Shown piece after piece: positions 23,744 through 35,610 of a stretch of DNA of 64,000 nucleotides. Every line of letters starts with the position of its first letter. The first letter of the stretch is position 1. Location: contig JAYKAV010003083.1 in NCBI GenBank assembly GCA_035582835.1, positions 62,001-126,000 on the forward strand, written 5' to 3'. The position numbers and the translations under genes are program-made. Under the pieces are notes generated by a model, which was not told the DNA's origin, ran no database searches, and saw nothing but the letters and a program-made list of their open reading frames with translations. The stretch is from Phoebastria nigripes. Its lineage: Eukaryota > Chordata > Aves > Procellariiformes > Diomedeidae.

Positions 23744-23882
23744 GAGGAACACAGCAGAATCAAAATCCACCCTATATGCAACCCTGCTTCCATTACAAAG
23801 TTTTTTGCCTAAACCACAAAGATACAAGATGTGCTATTCACTAGCTAATCCTTATAGTTATTTTTTCACACTCCTCTCATGG
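23744..23882 (+). repeat. Degenerate direct duplication, unit A
   Basis: Resembles 24517-24660 in the same orientation and order. Shared landmarks are GGAACACA, TCAAAAT, the word ACCACAAAGAT, GCT(A/G)TTCACT(A/G)GCT and TTATTTTT. Similarity looks partial, with small gaps. It is either an old local duplication or two copies of an unrecognised interspersed repeat. Confidence 0.55.
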
Positions 23883-24516
23883 CCAAGAGAAAGCTGTGTT
23901 GCAAGAACATAGCCTTCCCAAGGTTAAAAGGGGTGACCTGCCTACAGTGACTCTGCTTGCAGAGACAAGCAGAACGATGTGAAGCTCAGTACTTTTCAAC
24001 CATACTATATATTCTGCCTCTGCCAGTTTAGCTCATGTAAGACTTTGCTGTCCTTAAATGTCAGAGAGTCTTACGTTCCAGGCATGGACAGTAGCTCCAG
24101 CCTCTCTGGCTGGTAAAGGAAGCAAAACCACCATGGACTAATTGTGCAGGCCTTCAAGACTAATTCTGGCCCTTGTAGCTCATATGAAGCTTTATTCAAC
24201 AATTAGATCTCAAATCTTTGAATCCTGTGGGTATCTTACACTACATTGTATTTCTTCAGGGATCATTGACCCCCAAAATAGGGATAGACAAACTCTTCTA
24301 AAGTAATTATCATTCCTGCATGCTACACAAGAAATGTTTGGGGGGGTTTTAATAAATAATGAAACATCTTATGTCTTTTCCAGATCTGTTTCCTCTTTGC
24401 TTTTACTCTCCAATTAACTAAAAACCTTTGATACAGACAGATGAGTACATTATTTTCTCTTAAAGCCTAACTTCCTGACATCTGAGGTGTGCCTCCTTCC
24501 TGCCTTGTTGTAGGTT

Positions 24517-24660
24517 CAAAGGAACACACAATGTCAAAATTAACTCTATTTGCACTTCATTTCCCAGCAGGAAAAAAAATCCTTTTCTGAACCACAAAGA
24601 TGAAGTGTATATGCTGTTCACTGGCTCATGCTTTGGTTTATTTTTCATGCCCATCCTGCT
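24517..24660 (+). repeat. Degenerate direct duplication, unit B
   Basis: Partner of 23744-23882, about 770 bases downstream. It carries the same ordered landmarks, including ACCACAAAGATG and TGTTCACTGGCTCATG. No coding frame is preserved between the two. Confidence 0.55.
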
Positions 24661-27600
24661 CTTGGTTTTGGATTTACATTCTTTCAGGGCCCTGTGCTCT
24701 CCCAGGTTTAGTTTAGCTAGCTGGCTGACGTATGCCCAATGGTGGTGAAGAACATTTTAAAACATGATGATTAAATGTGAAGTAATGTATTTCTTAGGGG
24801 ATGAAACTTCATTAGCCTGCTTCCTTAATTCATAATAATTAGACAAATGATGTAAGAGGATTGTGTGGCACATGCTACTCTGATCTGGCCAGTGTCCCTG
24901 AGATGCACACGAATCACAAAGCTACCATGAGCAAAACATGTTCCCTGACCAGAAAACAAAAATTCTGCTCCAAAAGACAGCTACATCCTGTTCTCTGCTC
25001 CCACTCATTATTCAGATTCAGACCCTCAGTATCTCTGTTTTTTCATTTTTGTTTGTTTTTTAAATCACATTGTGAATGCAAAGTGTTTGGTTTTCTTTGT
25101 AAGTCACTGTCTCAGGAAGCTCTGAGAGCAGCAGCCAGACAAACGAACCTCCTCTTCTCTCCCTAGCTGAAAAAGATGCCTCTGCAATGTATCATCTGTT
25201 TGCAGTCAGCACTCTGATCAAATAAGCATGCTGAAAAATGTTTCTTCCATTGTTTCTATCTGCAGGCAGGCACAAAGCTTTGCCCTTAAGAGAATCACAA
25301 AACAGCTGTGCAAGTGCTTAGCACTAGGTGCAGAGACCTCCTATCGATCACTCACTTAGAGTATAGCCCTAAAGTGTGTGTCCTAAACATAAGACCAGGC
25401 AATCCTGAGGAGCAGGAATAGCTCTGGAGATTAGAGAACTACTCTGTAAATGTTGAGGGTCTGCTGCTACTGCAAAGACCAAGTTCATTTGAGCTCTGGT
25501 TACATACGGTTATAGAAGCCCTGGTTGGAACCTTACACTGAAATATTGAAAAGCCTGCTGGGAAGCACTCGGACCTGTGGCATATAGCTATTCCTTTGTC
25601 ATAACCAGGGCTCTGAATGGGCCTGGGATTGCTGGTACGAGAATATTTACCGAGCATATTCATAGGGAAGAAAACAGCATTTGTAAAAGTTTGCTTCAAA
25701 GGAATTGTGCAAAATAGCCCTGTTTAAACTCAGAGGCTGGAGGAAACCTTATCACCCTTTTGGGCTAGATCTTTATTCAACATAGTTTGGAATAGCAACG
25801 CTGTCATCAAACAACTTACAATGTTTTGCATTGGTTGAAACAGTGGTTCTTATTTTAAGCCTTTACTGGGACTGAGTGCTTAATTCTGGTTANATTTATT
25901 ACCTGAGACTTCAAACTGTGGCCCTCCCTGAACATGGTTACTTATGAGTGAAAAGGTACTCCCTCACTGCTCGAGAAAACCTTTAACAACCAGTGTTTCA
26001 TGTTGGCTGGGAGTATTCAGAATTAGAATCTCTGGACAAAAGGCAAGTGTGAGAGGAAAAGCCTCTTCCCACATCATTGCATTAGTTAAAACAAATAGCA
26101 CACCTCTCTGCTTTTGCACTTCATTGCTTCATTGCAACATAAACTCAGATTAAGGAGGTCCTTTCATTCGTAGTAACTACTTTGGGGTTCTGATTTCTTG
26201 GAAAAATAAAACCCTTGGATAAAGGTTTATGGTCTGGATTCTGGCCCCTGCTCTGTTGGCACAAAGCACTTGAAAAAACAGCTTAGTCATCTGCAGACTC
26301 CCCAAACTTAGAATTTTTGTTAACACAGTAGTTAGGGCATTTTGCAGAGCAGTGCAATATTCCAATTGTAAACTTTCTTAAACCAGGCAGGAAAAGTACT
26401 CAAGGTTCTCAATGAAAATGAAACGCCTAATGTACAAGAATGTAAATTACTGTTGCCTTCTTACATGCAATGTGATGTCACTAGTGCCATTCCTCCATGG
26501 ATCATGGAAGTATGTTATAGGTGTTAGAGAATTAGACTCTGATACACCAAATGAGCTAAATTATGCCTAAGTAACTTGTATAGCCTCAACTGCTGCAGCA
26601 TCTGAGCTCCTAAAAATATTTCTTCCTACTGTATCAAGCCTGTGGCAGGTGAGTAATATTAAGTTCTCTAATAATAAGGGAATTGAGGCACGGTGAAATT
26701 GGTGAGCTTCTGTCAGACAGGGCAGATAGCTCTACAAAAGTGTTGCAAACCCCATGCTAGTTTCCAATCCATTCAGCTGGCCTGTATTTCTGTTGTTGCC
26801 TAAAAAAATATCATCTTCCATGGAGAGCTAAAATGTAAGGAGAGTAAATGTTCTTATAGAGCATCTATAATTCAGTTACCGTGCACTTCTATTGTAAGAG
26901 TGAAAAGTTGAACTAAGACCTAGAAATGTCAAATGCTCCTTTACAGGGAAAGCCCACTCCCAAAGGAAATAACACTAGATATTTTGTAGTAGTCTTTGAC
27001 TCTGAAGTCACAATCATAACATTCAATAAAAGAATCTTTTGTAATCAGAAAGTCCCAAACACTTGTGCAGGTCTTTTCCACAGAGCTGAAAATGATTCAA
27101 AACAAATGGAAAATTCTTTCCATAGACTCATACTAAAATAAAGGTGGGGTTTTGGAAACCAGTTAGTTCTAAACAAAACAAGACCCAAATATTGACTTGC
27201 CTTTGGAATTCCCTTATTTGCACCTGCGGAGCAGCTAGTAAGAGGATCCCAAGTAAATGAATGAGTCACGGAGTCACCACAACATTAAATGCTTACCTTA
27301 ATTATAAGCCATTTCTTTGAAAGAGTTGCTTCTCTCTATTATTTGAATAGCTGTAAGGGATATCTCACTCTCACTTGAGAAAAAAGAAGTGATTGCGAAT
27401 GACTGCATGTTCACAGCGCCACTAGCTTCGGCTTGCAACCCCTGTTGAGAGCCAGCTATACCGTATGACGGAGAGATTCCAAAGCTCAGGCTTTGCCATG
27501 GGCTGCAGGCTCCCTGGGACTAACTGTGTGAAGATATTTGTACAGTTCAGTGAGGAACACTCAGGACCGAGACTCACCAGTGATTTAAAATGGACAGGCC

Positions 27601-28894
27601 AAGCAGTTCCTACCTCCAGCTATCTATCTGCCCACCTATTTTCCAAAGGCTGNAGCCTCATAGCAGGCTGAAGCTGCTTCTGAGCCACCACAGTCTGCAG
27701 CTTTGCATATTAAGACACACTGAAATTGGTGTCAGATTTGTCACACGTGGAGCAGTAAATCACCAGAGTTCATGGTGATTTTACATACTTGCAGCAGTCC
27801 TTGGTGCAAAGTGGAAAGGAAAGTGTGGCAGTCAGGTCACATTCAATAAACAGTGAAGCAGCAACCACTTCAACTGTCAGCTACCTCCTTCAGATTTAGG
27901 ATGGGAAGAAGGAAATCATTTTGGTGTTGTACCAGGTCTACTCACTGACATGACAATCTGGAACTACTAGTGGTTGCTTTAACCCTCTACACAGATGCTC
28001 TAACCTTGTTATTAAAGAAATACAGTGGTCTGAAGCAGCTTCAGCTCACTCTTTCTCATGGCACTAATGAAAAGCAGCAGCACGTTAAGTTAGCACAGAG
28101 ATACAGCTACATACTACCCCAAGCTCTGGGTTCATGGTAGTGATCCCATGTTCAAATAAATAGAATTTAAATAACCATGCATGAGGAACCATGCAGCAAA
28201 GAAGGAAAGATTAAGACCTTGGACTAAGCAGTTCTACTGGCAGTAATCATGAGGTTCTAAGACCAGAGTTGCCTACACAAACTAGATCTCACATGAATTT
28301 TTTACAGAAGTCTTCAATCAACTCACAGTCTTTGCTTCCTAAGATCACATAAGATCTCCCCATGTAAGATTCCCTTGAGGACTCTGGGGAAAACATTCCC
28401 TTAGAAAAGATCTGGAATTACTGATTGCTGAAAGGGCAATGACTTAGCAGTTAAAAGTAGTGCTAATTTTTCACTGTTATTGCTACCCTTGCTATTGCAC
28501 ATACTACTGTTGCTACAATGTTATTGTGATGCAAGTAGCTTATACCAAACATTAAGAGTGCTGAGAAGAGATTTATTTTTGTTTAGTAAGTACATGACTT
28601 TCCTATTAGGGGCCAAAGTACCTGGCCTTGTCTACAAGGATGGGGACATCATGGGTTATAGGAGCCAGTATCGCCACCTCATTTGAATGAATCATGGGTA
28701 TATCTGGACTTGTTCTTTTTTGCTGATTGATAGAGATCTGCTGCAGCACACTCACTGGACCAGTGTTCTGGGACACAGACTGGGTTCTTAAATGCTTTTG
28801 GGATGCTGCAGCTCTGTTGGCATTTCTCCTAAGCACTGATTCTTTACTAGCTACCTGTGTGTTGACACAGGACCCCACAGGCCAGCTGCCTTCC

Positions 28895-28942
28895 CAGGTT
28901 ACTTCTCAGGTTCCTTCTCGGGTAACTTCTCAGGTTACTACT
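28895..28942 (+). repeat. Four-copy 12-bp tandem repeat
   Basis: Units are CAGGTTACTTCT, CAGGTTCCTTCT, CGGGTAACTTCT and CAGGTTACTACT. The unit is a multiple of three, so it stays open as a repeated Q/R-V-T/P-S peptide. The surrounding frame is not otherwise gene-like. Confidence 0.85.
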
Positions 28943-29348
28943 ACCTCTTCCAGATTTGTCACTAGTTTCCATGCACTCAAGCTTTGGCATCACTTTTCCG
29001 GATGAGGCACAAGGAAGGTAACTGACTTACAGATTATCATGATGGGGGGTCTTTGCGATAAGGTGGGTCTTGTAACTCGTTTTTATAATTCATAAATTAG
29101 TAAGACTAATGCCCCAGAGACCTATACAAAATAAAACATTACTTCTTTCCACAAGCATCATTAGACCAGCTAGTACAATTAGGAAAGATGGACAAGTTTC
29201 AGGCACATGTAACCTTTTCCTGCATGGAGACAATGAGCACATATGATTTCACCTCAGAAGAAATCTATGTCTAAGATGGCAATCTGCTGTTTTACAGAAA
29301 GATTGCTGATGGAGTTGGGATTCTTTTATAGTAGGGAAGTATCAGCCC

Positions 29349-29377
29349 AAAAAAAAAAAAAGAAAGAAAAAAAAAAA
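29349..29377 (+). repeat. A-rich tract
   Basis: A runs broken by single G bases. Low complexity. Confidence 0.8.
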
Positions 29378-30197
29378 TGCAGTTTGCAAAATAAGACAAT
29401 GGCTAAGTTCAGAAAAGCTTTTCAGACAAGTGCTTTTGTAATAAATCTTGAGTTTTACCATTGACTCCCACGGAAGTAGAACTGGATTCAGTGGTGTTGA
29501 TCTCTATCCTAATGATGTAACAGTGAGTTTTTGCAGTTGTGGGGTTGGAAAGGGCAGCACCAACGCAATAATGTTCTTTATACCTGTTAGATTCCCTTCA
29601 GCTGAGGCAGCTATCATTTATAAATTCCTGTGAATTCTCCTGGGTTGAACAGGAGACAGACTGTTCTTCCAAGAGGTGCCTAGCACCAGAAGTGCCTGGG
29701 CTAGCTGGGATCTGAGACTCCATGATGGTTTTTGTTGTGTTCTGGCACCAAACCCCTTGTTTTCTTTCCAATTACTTTTCATTGCAGGGCACAACGTTAG
29801 TTCATCTCGCAGGAATTTGTTTACTGTTTTCCACTATTTCAAGCCTCTTTCCTGGTTAGTTTTCAACTCAGAAATTACCTTTTTCCACACAGACACATTT
29901 TTTCCCCTACAGTTCCGATTAGATACTTTCTTTTTTCCACTTTTTGCCTTACTCTGGTAAGTAGCATTACTACTCACTGAAGAACATTGGTTGGTCTGCA
30001 GCTGTACATTTCAGTATGGATGAAGGTTTTCTCAAGTTAAGAGGGTGTCTTCTTTGCTGGATGCTGACCAGTAATATCTCGCTGGAGTAAAAGCAGTGAA
30101 AATAAGCCAGGCATTTTAAAGCGCAGTCTTGATGTGGTTTGTACCTTATTTTTCACTAGCTTGGGTCTGTGGGAATGTAGTATTAGCTCTCAATCTG

Positions 30198-30300
30198 TTT
30201 TTACTTCCTCCTTTTTTCCTCTTTCCGTCTTGTTTTCTCTCCTTTTTCCTCCTGACCTTCTATCCTAGATTCTTCCTCCCCTGCCCCTCCATCTTATTTT
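30198..30300 (+). repeat. Pyrimidine-rich tract
   Basis: About 100 bases of mostly C and T on the plus strand (CTTCC, TTTCTCTCC, CCCCTGCCCCTCC). No repeat unit. Composition anomaly only. Confidence 0.5.
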
Positions 30301-31321
30301 GTATGCATCATGGGCTACAGCCAGGATAGGGAATTTGGCTATGTGGAGAAGCTCTGACAAAGCAAGGTGAACGGTATAAATGGGTAGGCAAAGCAACACA
30401 TCTAGTGTGGAAGATGTATAGATTTTTCTTCCACTCTTCTACCATATTCTTTTCAAACATCTTCAAACCATATCTTATTTCAGGGCTTGAACCTGCTAAA
30501 TAAATGTACCAAATTGACAGCATTCTCTGTCTTGCCTCTCCCCCATCCAGTCCATGGTGGTTATATCAAGGCTAACAGGCCTTTGCACATTAGAGGTATC
30601 TGTTTCCTTAGGGACCTCATATTTGCTAACATTAAGCTTCCTGCTTTAAGTCAAATAGATAGGATGCTGTGGTTACAATTAGGGCATTGAAGGAGGAGGA
30701 TATTGAAACAACAAAGAAAGTGTCATTTCAGAATGAAGAGTCACCATAATCTGCAAGACCTTTTCTTGGGAGTCCTTTTAATGCTTAAGACCAAACTCTC
30801 AAAGGTTGTGTATGGCTAAGGGAAGCAAGAAGAGAGAATTCAAGAGCCAGATCTGCTGTCTGTGCAAACAAAATGCTCAGCACCTTCTGGGGGTAGACAT
30901 CTTCATTGCTGTGCCATGTTGATTATGTGTCATCACACTAGTGTGACCATGATGGCGTAGGGAAGTGGAACCATGCCCCACATCATTACCCATCATTAAC
31001 AGATCAAGGTTAAATGTAACATAAACCCTAGCAGCCAACAGGAAAGGCTTTGCTGGTATGTTGCACAGTAGCAGCTGGAAGACAGTTTTATTACTTCTGG
31101 CTCTTACTCTAAGCCTTGCTTGTTTAAGACCTGACTGCTTCTCCTTTAGTAGTAAAATATTCTACATCATAATACAGTTTAAAACAGAGCACATACTATG
31201 TCATGCCATAATACACAATCTCCACTTTTACTTGAGAAGAGCAAAACTTAAAAACTGTTTCATAATATGCAAACACTTCAGATTTATTTAACATTTTATG
31301 CTTTCCTTGGCTGTATAATTT

Positions 31322-31356
31322 TCTACTTTCTAAATATAATCTACTTTCTAAATATA
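31322..31356 (+). repeat. Two-copy 18-bp tandem duplication
   Basis: CTACTTTCTAAATATA occurs twice, 18 bases apart. Simple local duplication. Confidence 0.75.
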
Positions 31357-32250
31357 TAAACTCAGCTAAACTGAATATTCACAGAAAAGCAAATTGGGAG
31401 GGTTCTGGGGGGTAATTTTTCCTGTTCTAAGAATGTAAATTGAATAGTGCATCCCAAATGGATGAGGAAGATTCTTTGCCAAAATTTTTTTTTATAAAAA
31501 TAATTACAATGAGAGATGTGCCAGTTTAGGACAGGTTATTATATGCAACCAGCTGTATCTGTGTCTATATAACCAACCCACTCTGAACAACTGTATCTAT
31601 ATCTGTATGTACGGATTGTATGTATGCCTGTTTATAAACAAGGAAATAGGAATTATTTATTCAAGAACTAGATTTAAATAGCAATTCCTGCCTGGCTGCC
31701 TTCATAGGATACACAGAAGTGTGACCAGAGCTAGAGCAGGTGTCCTGCATGGCTTCTGCTGGAATGGAGTTAGAACTGCCCTGTACTTCAGACCCTGCAT
31801 TGCTGAGAGCAGACAGCCTGGGGTTTAGCTCGTGATGTACGTCAGAGCCTGCGCTTCATACAGTCATCTTCCTAAGGGAGAGCCAAAAGAGGGTGGAATG
31901 AAAACTGTGTTGTTCTGGAAGGAGAAGATTCATTGTAGTCTGACGCCATGGTGGGCACAGATGGAACAGACAATAGAAAGCTAATTCAAGGCAGTAGGAG
32001 TCTCAAAAAGGAAAATACTCCTCTCTTCAGTGGCAGAAGGACTGGAGAACAGTTTGTGTACTTTTCTCTTGGATCCAACTGGAATTGTCCAGTTCTCATC
32101 AGCACTTAAGGATAAAGATTGCTTGCTGTACTTTAAACTTGTGCGCTGTAGTTGAGGTGACGTAGAATCATAGAATCATAGAATCATTAAGGTTGGAAAA
32201 GACCTCTAAGATCATCAAGTCCAACCGTCAACCCAACACCACCATGCCCA

Positions 32251-32548
32251 CTAAACCATGTCCCTAAGCGGCTCATCTACATGTCTTTTAAATACTTCCA
32301 GGGATGGTGACTCCACCACTTCCCTGGGCAGCCTGGTCCAATGTTTAACCACTCTTTCAGTAAAGACATTTTTCCTAATGTCCAATCTAAACCCCCCGGT
32401 GCAACTTGAGGCCATTTCCTCTCGTCCTATCGCTAGTTGCTTGGCAGAAGAGACCAACACCCACCCTGCTGCAACCTCCTTTCAGGTAGTTGTAGAGCGC
32501 GATAAGGTCTCCCCTCAGCCTCCTCTTCTCCAGACTAAACAGTCCCAG
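32251..32548 (-). pseudogene. CR1 ORF2 C-terminal and tail remnant
   Basis: The minus strand shows [24 protein letters not shown] sequence out of frame with the RT above, then the frame carrying [20 protein letters not shown] and [20 protein letters not shown]. These match the usual CR1 region after the RT. At least one frameshift separates them from the RT frame. Non-functional. Confidence 0.8.
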
Positions 32549-33580
32549 TTACCTCAGCCACTCCTCGTAAGACTTGTTCTCCAGACCTTTCACCAGCTTT
32601 GTTGCCCTCCTCTGGACACGCTCCAGCACCTCAATGTCCTTCTTGTAGTGAGGGGCCCAAAACTGAACACAGTATTTGAGGTGCAGCCTCAGCAGGGCCA
32701 AGTACAGGGGCACGATCACTTCCCTCCTCCTGCTGGCCACACTATTTCTGATACAGGCCAGGATGCCATTGGCCTTCTTGGCCACCTGAACACATTGTCG
32801 GCTCATATTCAGCCGGATGTCAACCAGCACCCCCAAGTCCTTTTCCGACAGGCAGCTTTCCAGCCACTCTTCCCCAAGCCTGTAGCGTTGCATGGGGTTG
32901 TTGTGGCCGAAGCGCAGGACCCGGCACTTGGCCTTGTTGAACCTCATGCAGTTGGCCTCAGCCCATCGATACAGCCTGTCCAGATCCCTCTGCAGAGCCT
33001 TCCTACCCTCGAGCAGATCAACACTCCCGCCCAGCTTGGTGTNNTCTGCAGANTTACTGAGGGAGCACTCAATCCCCTCATCCAGATCGTTGATAAAGAT
33101 ATTGAACAAGACCGGCCCCAAAACGGAGCCCTGGGGAACACCACTCGTGACTGGCCACCAACTGGATTTCGCTCCATTCACCACAACTCTCTGGGCCCGG
33201 CCGTCCAGCCACTTTTTCACCCAGCAAAGACTACACCTGTCTAGGCCATGAGCCGCCAGCTTCTCTAGGAGAATGCTGTGGGAGACAGTGTCGAAGGCTT
33301 TACTGAAGTCCAGGTAGACCACATCCACAGCCTTTCCCTCATCCACTAGGCGGGTCACCTGGTCATAGAAGGAGATCGGGTTGGTCAAGCAGGACCTGCC
33401 TTTCATGAACCCATGCTGGCTGGGCCTGATCCCCTGGTTGTCCCGCACATGGCTTGCGAGTGCCCCAAGATGAACTGCTCCATAATCTTCCCCGGCACCG
33501 AGGTCAGGCTGACAGGCCTGTAGTTCCCCGGGTCCTCCTTCTGGCCCTTCTTGTAGATGGGCGTCACATGTAGATGGCAA
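32549..33580 (-). pseudogene. CR1 reverse transcriptase domain (broken)
   Basis: A 343-residue open stretch with RT motifs in order: [15 protein letters not shown] (finger region), [15 protein letters not shown] (motif A with catalytic Asp), [17 protein letters not shown] (motif B), then the motif C region, where the assembly has Ns at 33043, 33044 and 33053, so the catalytic Asp pair cannot be read. [18 protein letters not shown] and [20 protein letters not shown] follow. It is frameshifted relative to both the endonuclease upstream and the tail downstream. The Phe usually preceding Ala-Asp-Asp reads as Ser. Confidence 0.9.
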
Positions 33581-34239
33581 GCCTCCAGTCGTCCGGGACC
33601 TCCCCCGTCAACCAGGACCGCTGATAAATGATGGAGAGTGCCTTGGCAAGCTCCTCCGCCAGCTCCCTCAGCACTCTCGGGTGGATCCCATTGGCCCCAT
33701 GGACTTGTGAGTGTCCAGGTGGCGTAGCAGGTTGTTCACTGCTTCCTCTTGGATTATGGGGGGTTTATCCTGCTCACCGTCCCCATCTTCCAGCTCAGGG
33801 GGCTGAATACCCTGAGGATAACTGGCCTGACTATTAAAGACTGAGGCAAAGAAGGCATTAAGTACCTCAGCCTTTTCCTCATCCTCAGTGGCAGTGTTCC
33901 CCCCCACATCCAATAAGGGATGGAGGTTCTCCTTGGCTCTCTTTTTGTCATTAATATATTTGTAAAAACATTTTTGTTGTCTCTAACAACAGCGACCAGA
34001 TTGAGTTCTAGCTGGGCTTTTGCCTTTCTGATTTCCTCTCTGCATGACCTAACGAGATCCCTGTACTCTTCTTGAGTNGCCTGCCCCTTCTTCCACAAGT
34101 GGTAAACTCTCCTTTTTTTCCTGAGTCCCAGCAAGAGCTCCCAGTTCAGCCAGGCCAGTCGTCTTCCCCGCCCATTCTTCTTGTGGCATATGGGGACAGC
34201 CTGCTCCTGAGCCTTTAAGACTTCCTTCTTGAAGAACGT
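33581..34239 (-). pseudogene. CR1 ORF2 linker between endonuclease and RT (multiply frameshifted)
   Basis: Pieces in different minus-strand frames can be recognised: KKRRVYHLWKKGQ and YRDLVRSCREEIRKAKAQLE near 34000-34134, then GNTATEDEEKAEVLNAFFAS and VFNS near 33820-33913. These are typical CR1 linker sequences. At least two frameshifts and an N at 34078 break the region. Confidence 0.8.
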
Positions 34240-35055
34240 CTAGATTTCCTGGACCCCTTTGCCTTTCAGGACTGTCTCCCAAGGGACTCGCTCAACCAGT
34301 GTCCTGAACAGGCCGAAGTCTGCCCTCCAGAAGTCCATGGTAGCAGTTTTGCTGGCCCCCCTCCTTACTTCACCAAGAATTGGAAATTCTATCATTTCAT
34401 GGTCGCTAAGCCCAAGACGGCCTCTGACCACCACATCTCCCACCAGTCCTTCTCTGTTTGTAAACAGCAGGTCAAGCGAGGCACCTCCCCTGGTAGGCTC
34501 CCTCACCAGCTGCGTCAGGAAGTTTTCTTCCACACACTCCAGGAACCTCCTAGATTGTTTCCTCTCTGCTGTGTTGTATTTCCAGCAGACGTCCGGGAAG
34601 TTGAAGTCCCCCATGAGAACAAGGGCTAGCAATCGCGAGACTTCTGCCAACCACTTGTAGAATGTTTCATCGGCCTCTTCATCCTGGTTGGGTGGCCTAT
34701 AACAGACTNCCAGCAGGATATCTGCCTTGTTGGCCTTCCCCCTCATCCTTACCCATAAGCACTCGACCTTATCATCACCACAATCGTTAAGGTCTAGACA
34801 GTCAAAACACTCCCTAACATACAGAGCCATCCCACCACCTCTCCTTCCTCGCCCGTCCCTTCTGAAGAGCTTATAGCCATCCATTGCAGCACTCCAGTCA
34901 TGAGAGTCAGCCCACCATGTTTCTGTGATGGCGACTAAGTCATAGCTATCCCGCTGCACAATGGCTTCCAGCTCCTCCTGTTTGCCGCCCATGCTGCGTG
35001 CATTGGTGTAGATGCACTTGAGCTGGGCTATCGATTTCGCCCCTAACATTGGCAT
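34240..35055 (-). pseudogene. CR1 ORF2 endonuclease domain (open, motifs intact)
   Basis: A 271-residue open frame beginning MPMLG. It carries the exonuclease-endonuclease-phosphatase fold motifs: YTNARSMGGKQEEL, AITETWW (catalytic Glu), VCYRPPNQD, LVLMGDFNFPD (Asp and Asn), GGASLDLLFTN and GLSDHEMIEF (Ser-Asp-His). In this family the domain nicks target DNA before reverse transcription. The frame ends at an amber codon (34240-34242) inside FFKKEVLKAQEQ-type sequence that normally continues in ORF2, so it is cut off from the RT. One N at 34709. No sign that it is expressed. Confidence 0.9.
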
Positions 35056-35108
35056 GCCACCCTTACGCTCGTCTCTCGTGAGCCTGGTTTTATCCCCTTC
35101 CCCCTGCC

Positions 35109-35610
35109 AATCTAGTTTAAAGCCCTCTCGATGAGCCCTGCCAACTCATGAGCAAGAATCCTTTTCCCCCTGCGAGACAGCTGACCTCCATCTGTCGCCA
35201 GCAGGCCTGGTGCTGTGTAAACCTCCCCATGATCAAAAAAGCCAAGATTCTGCCGACGGCACCAGCCCCTCAGCCACGTGTTGATCAGGTGTGTTTTCCT
35301 GTCCCTGTCAGTATTCTTCCCTGCCACTGAAGGGATTGAGGAAAACACTACCTGTGCTCCTGATCTTTCAACCAATCGCCCCAGTGCCCTGAAGTCCCTT
35401 TCGACCACTTCTGGGCTTCTCTCTGCAACCTCGTCACTGCCGGCCTGTATAACCAATAGCGGGCAGTAATCAGAGGGCCGTACCAGACCAGGGAGTTTCC
35501 TAGTAACGTCTCTAACCCGGGCCGCGGGGAGGCAGCAGACTTCCCTGTGGGATGGGTCTGGTCAGCATATCAGGCCCTCCGTTCCCCTCAGAAGGGAATC
35601 GCCTATGACA
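35109..35610 (-). pseudogene. CR1 ORF1 esterase-like (SGNH) domain, degenerate
   Basis: CR1 ORF1 proteins carry an SGNH-hydrolase (GDSL esterase) domain. Here the first block VIVIGDSLLRGTEGLI lies near 35565-35610 with the nucleophile Ser in GDS. An in-frame TGA follows shortly after it (near 35555-35560). Downstream, VERDFRALGRLVERSGAQVV, DHGEVYTAPGLL and the last block TDGGQLSRRGKR are clear. The last block normally reads Asp-x-x-His; the His position is Gln here, which would remove the catalytic base. The GxND block reads GSDE. The domain is therefore dead both by truncation and at its active site. Confidence 0.85.

Larger units (their letters stand above)
20941..32163. other. Intergenic DNA between CR1 copy 2 and the long CR1
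   Basis: About 11 kb with no supported gene. It holds a G-rich purine tract (21448-21520), a decayed CR1 piece (21870-22085), a degenerate direct duplication (23744-23882 and 24517-24660), a 12-bp tandem repeat (28895-28942), an A-rich tract (29349-29377), pyrimidine-rich DNA (about 30198-30300) and a short 18-bp duplication (31322-31356). Single N bases occur at 21447, 23329, 25893 and 27653. Confidence 0.6.

Noticed and set aside
32258..33244. 328-codon plus-strand frame
   Set aside because: It is the antisense of the CR1 reverse transcriptase on the minus strand and carries no domain of its own.
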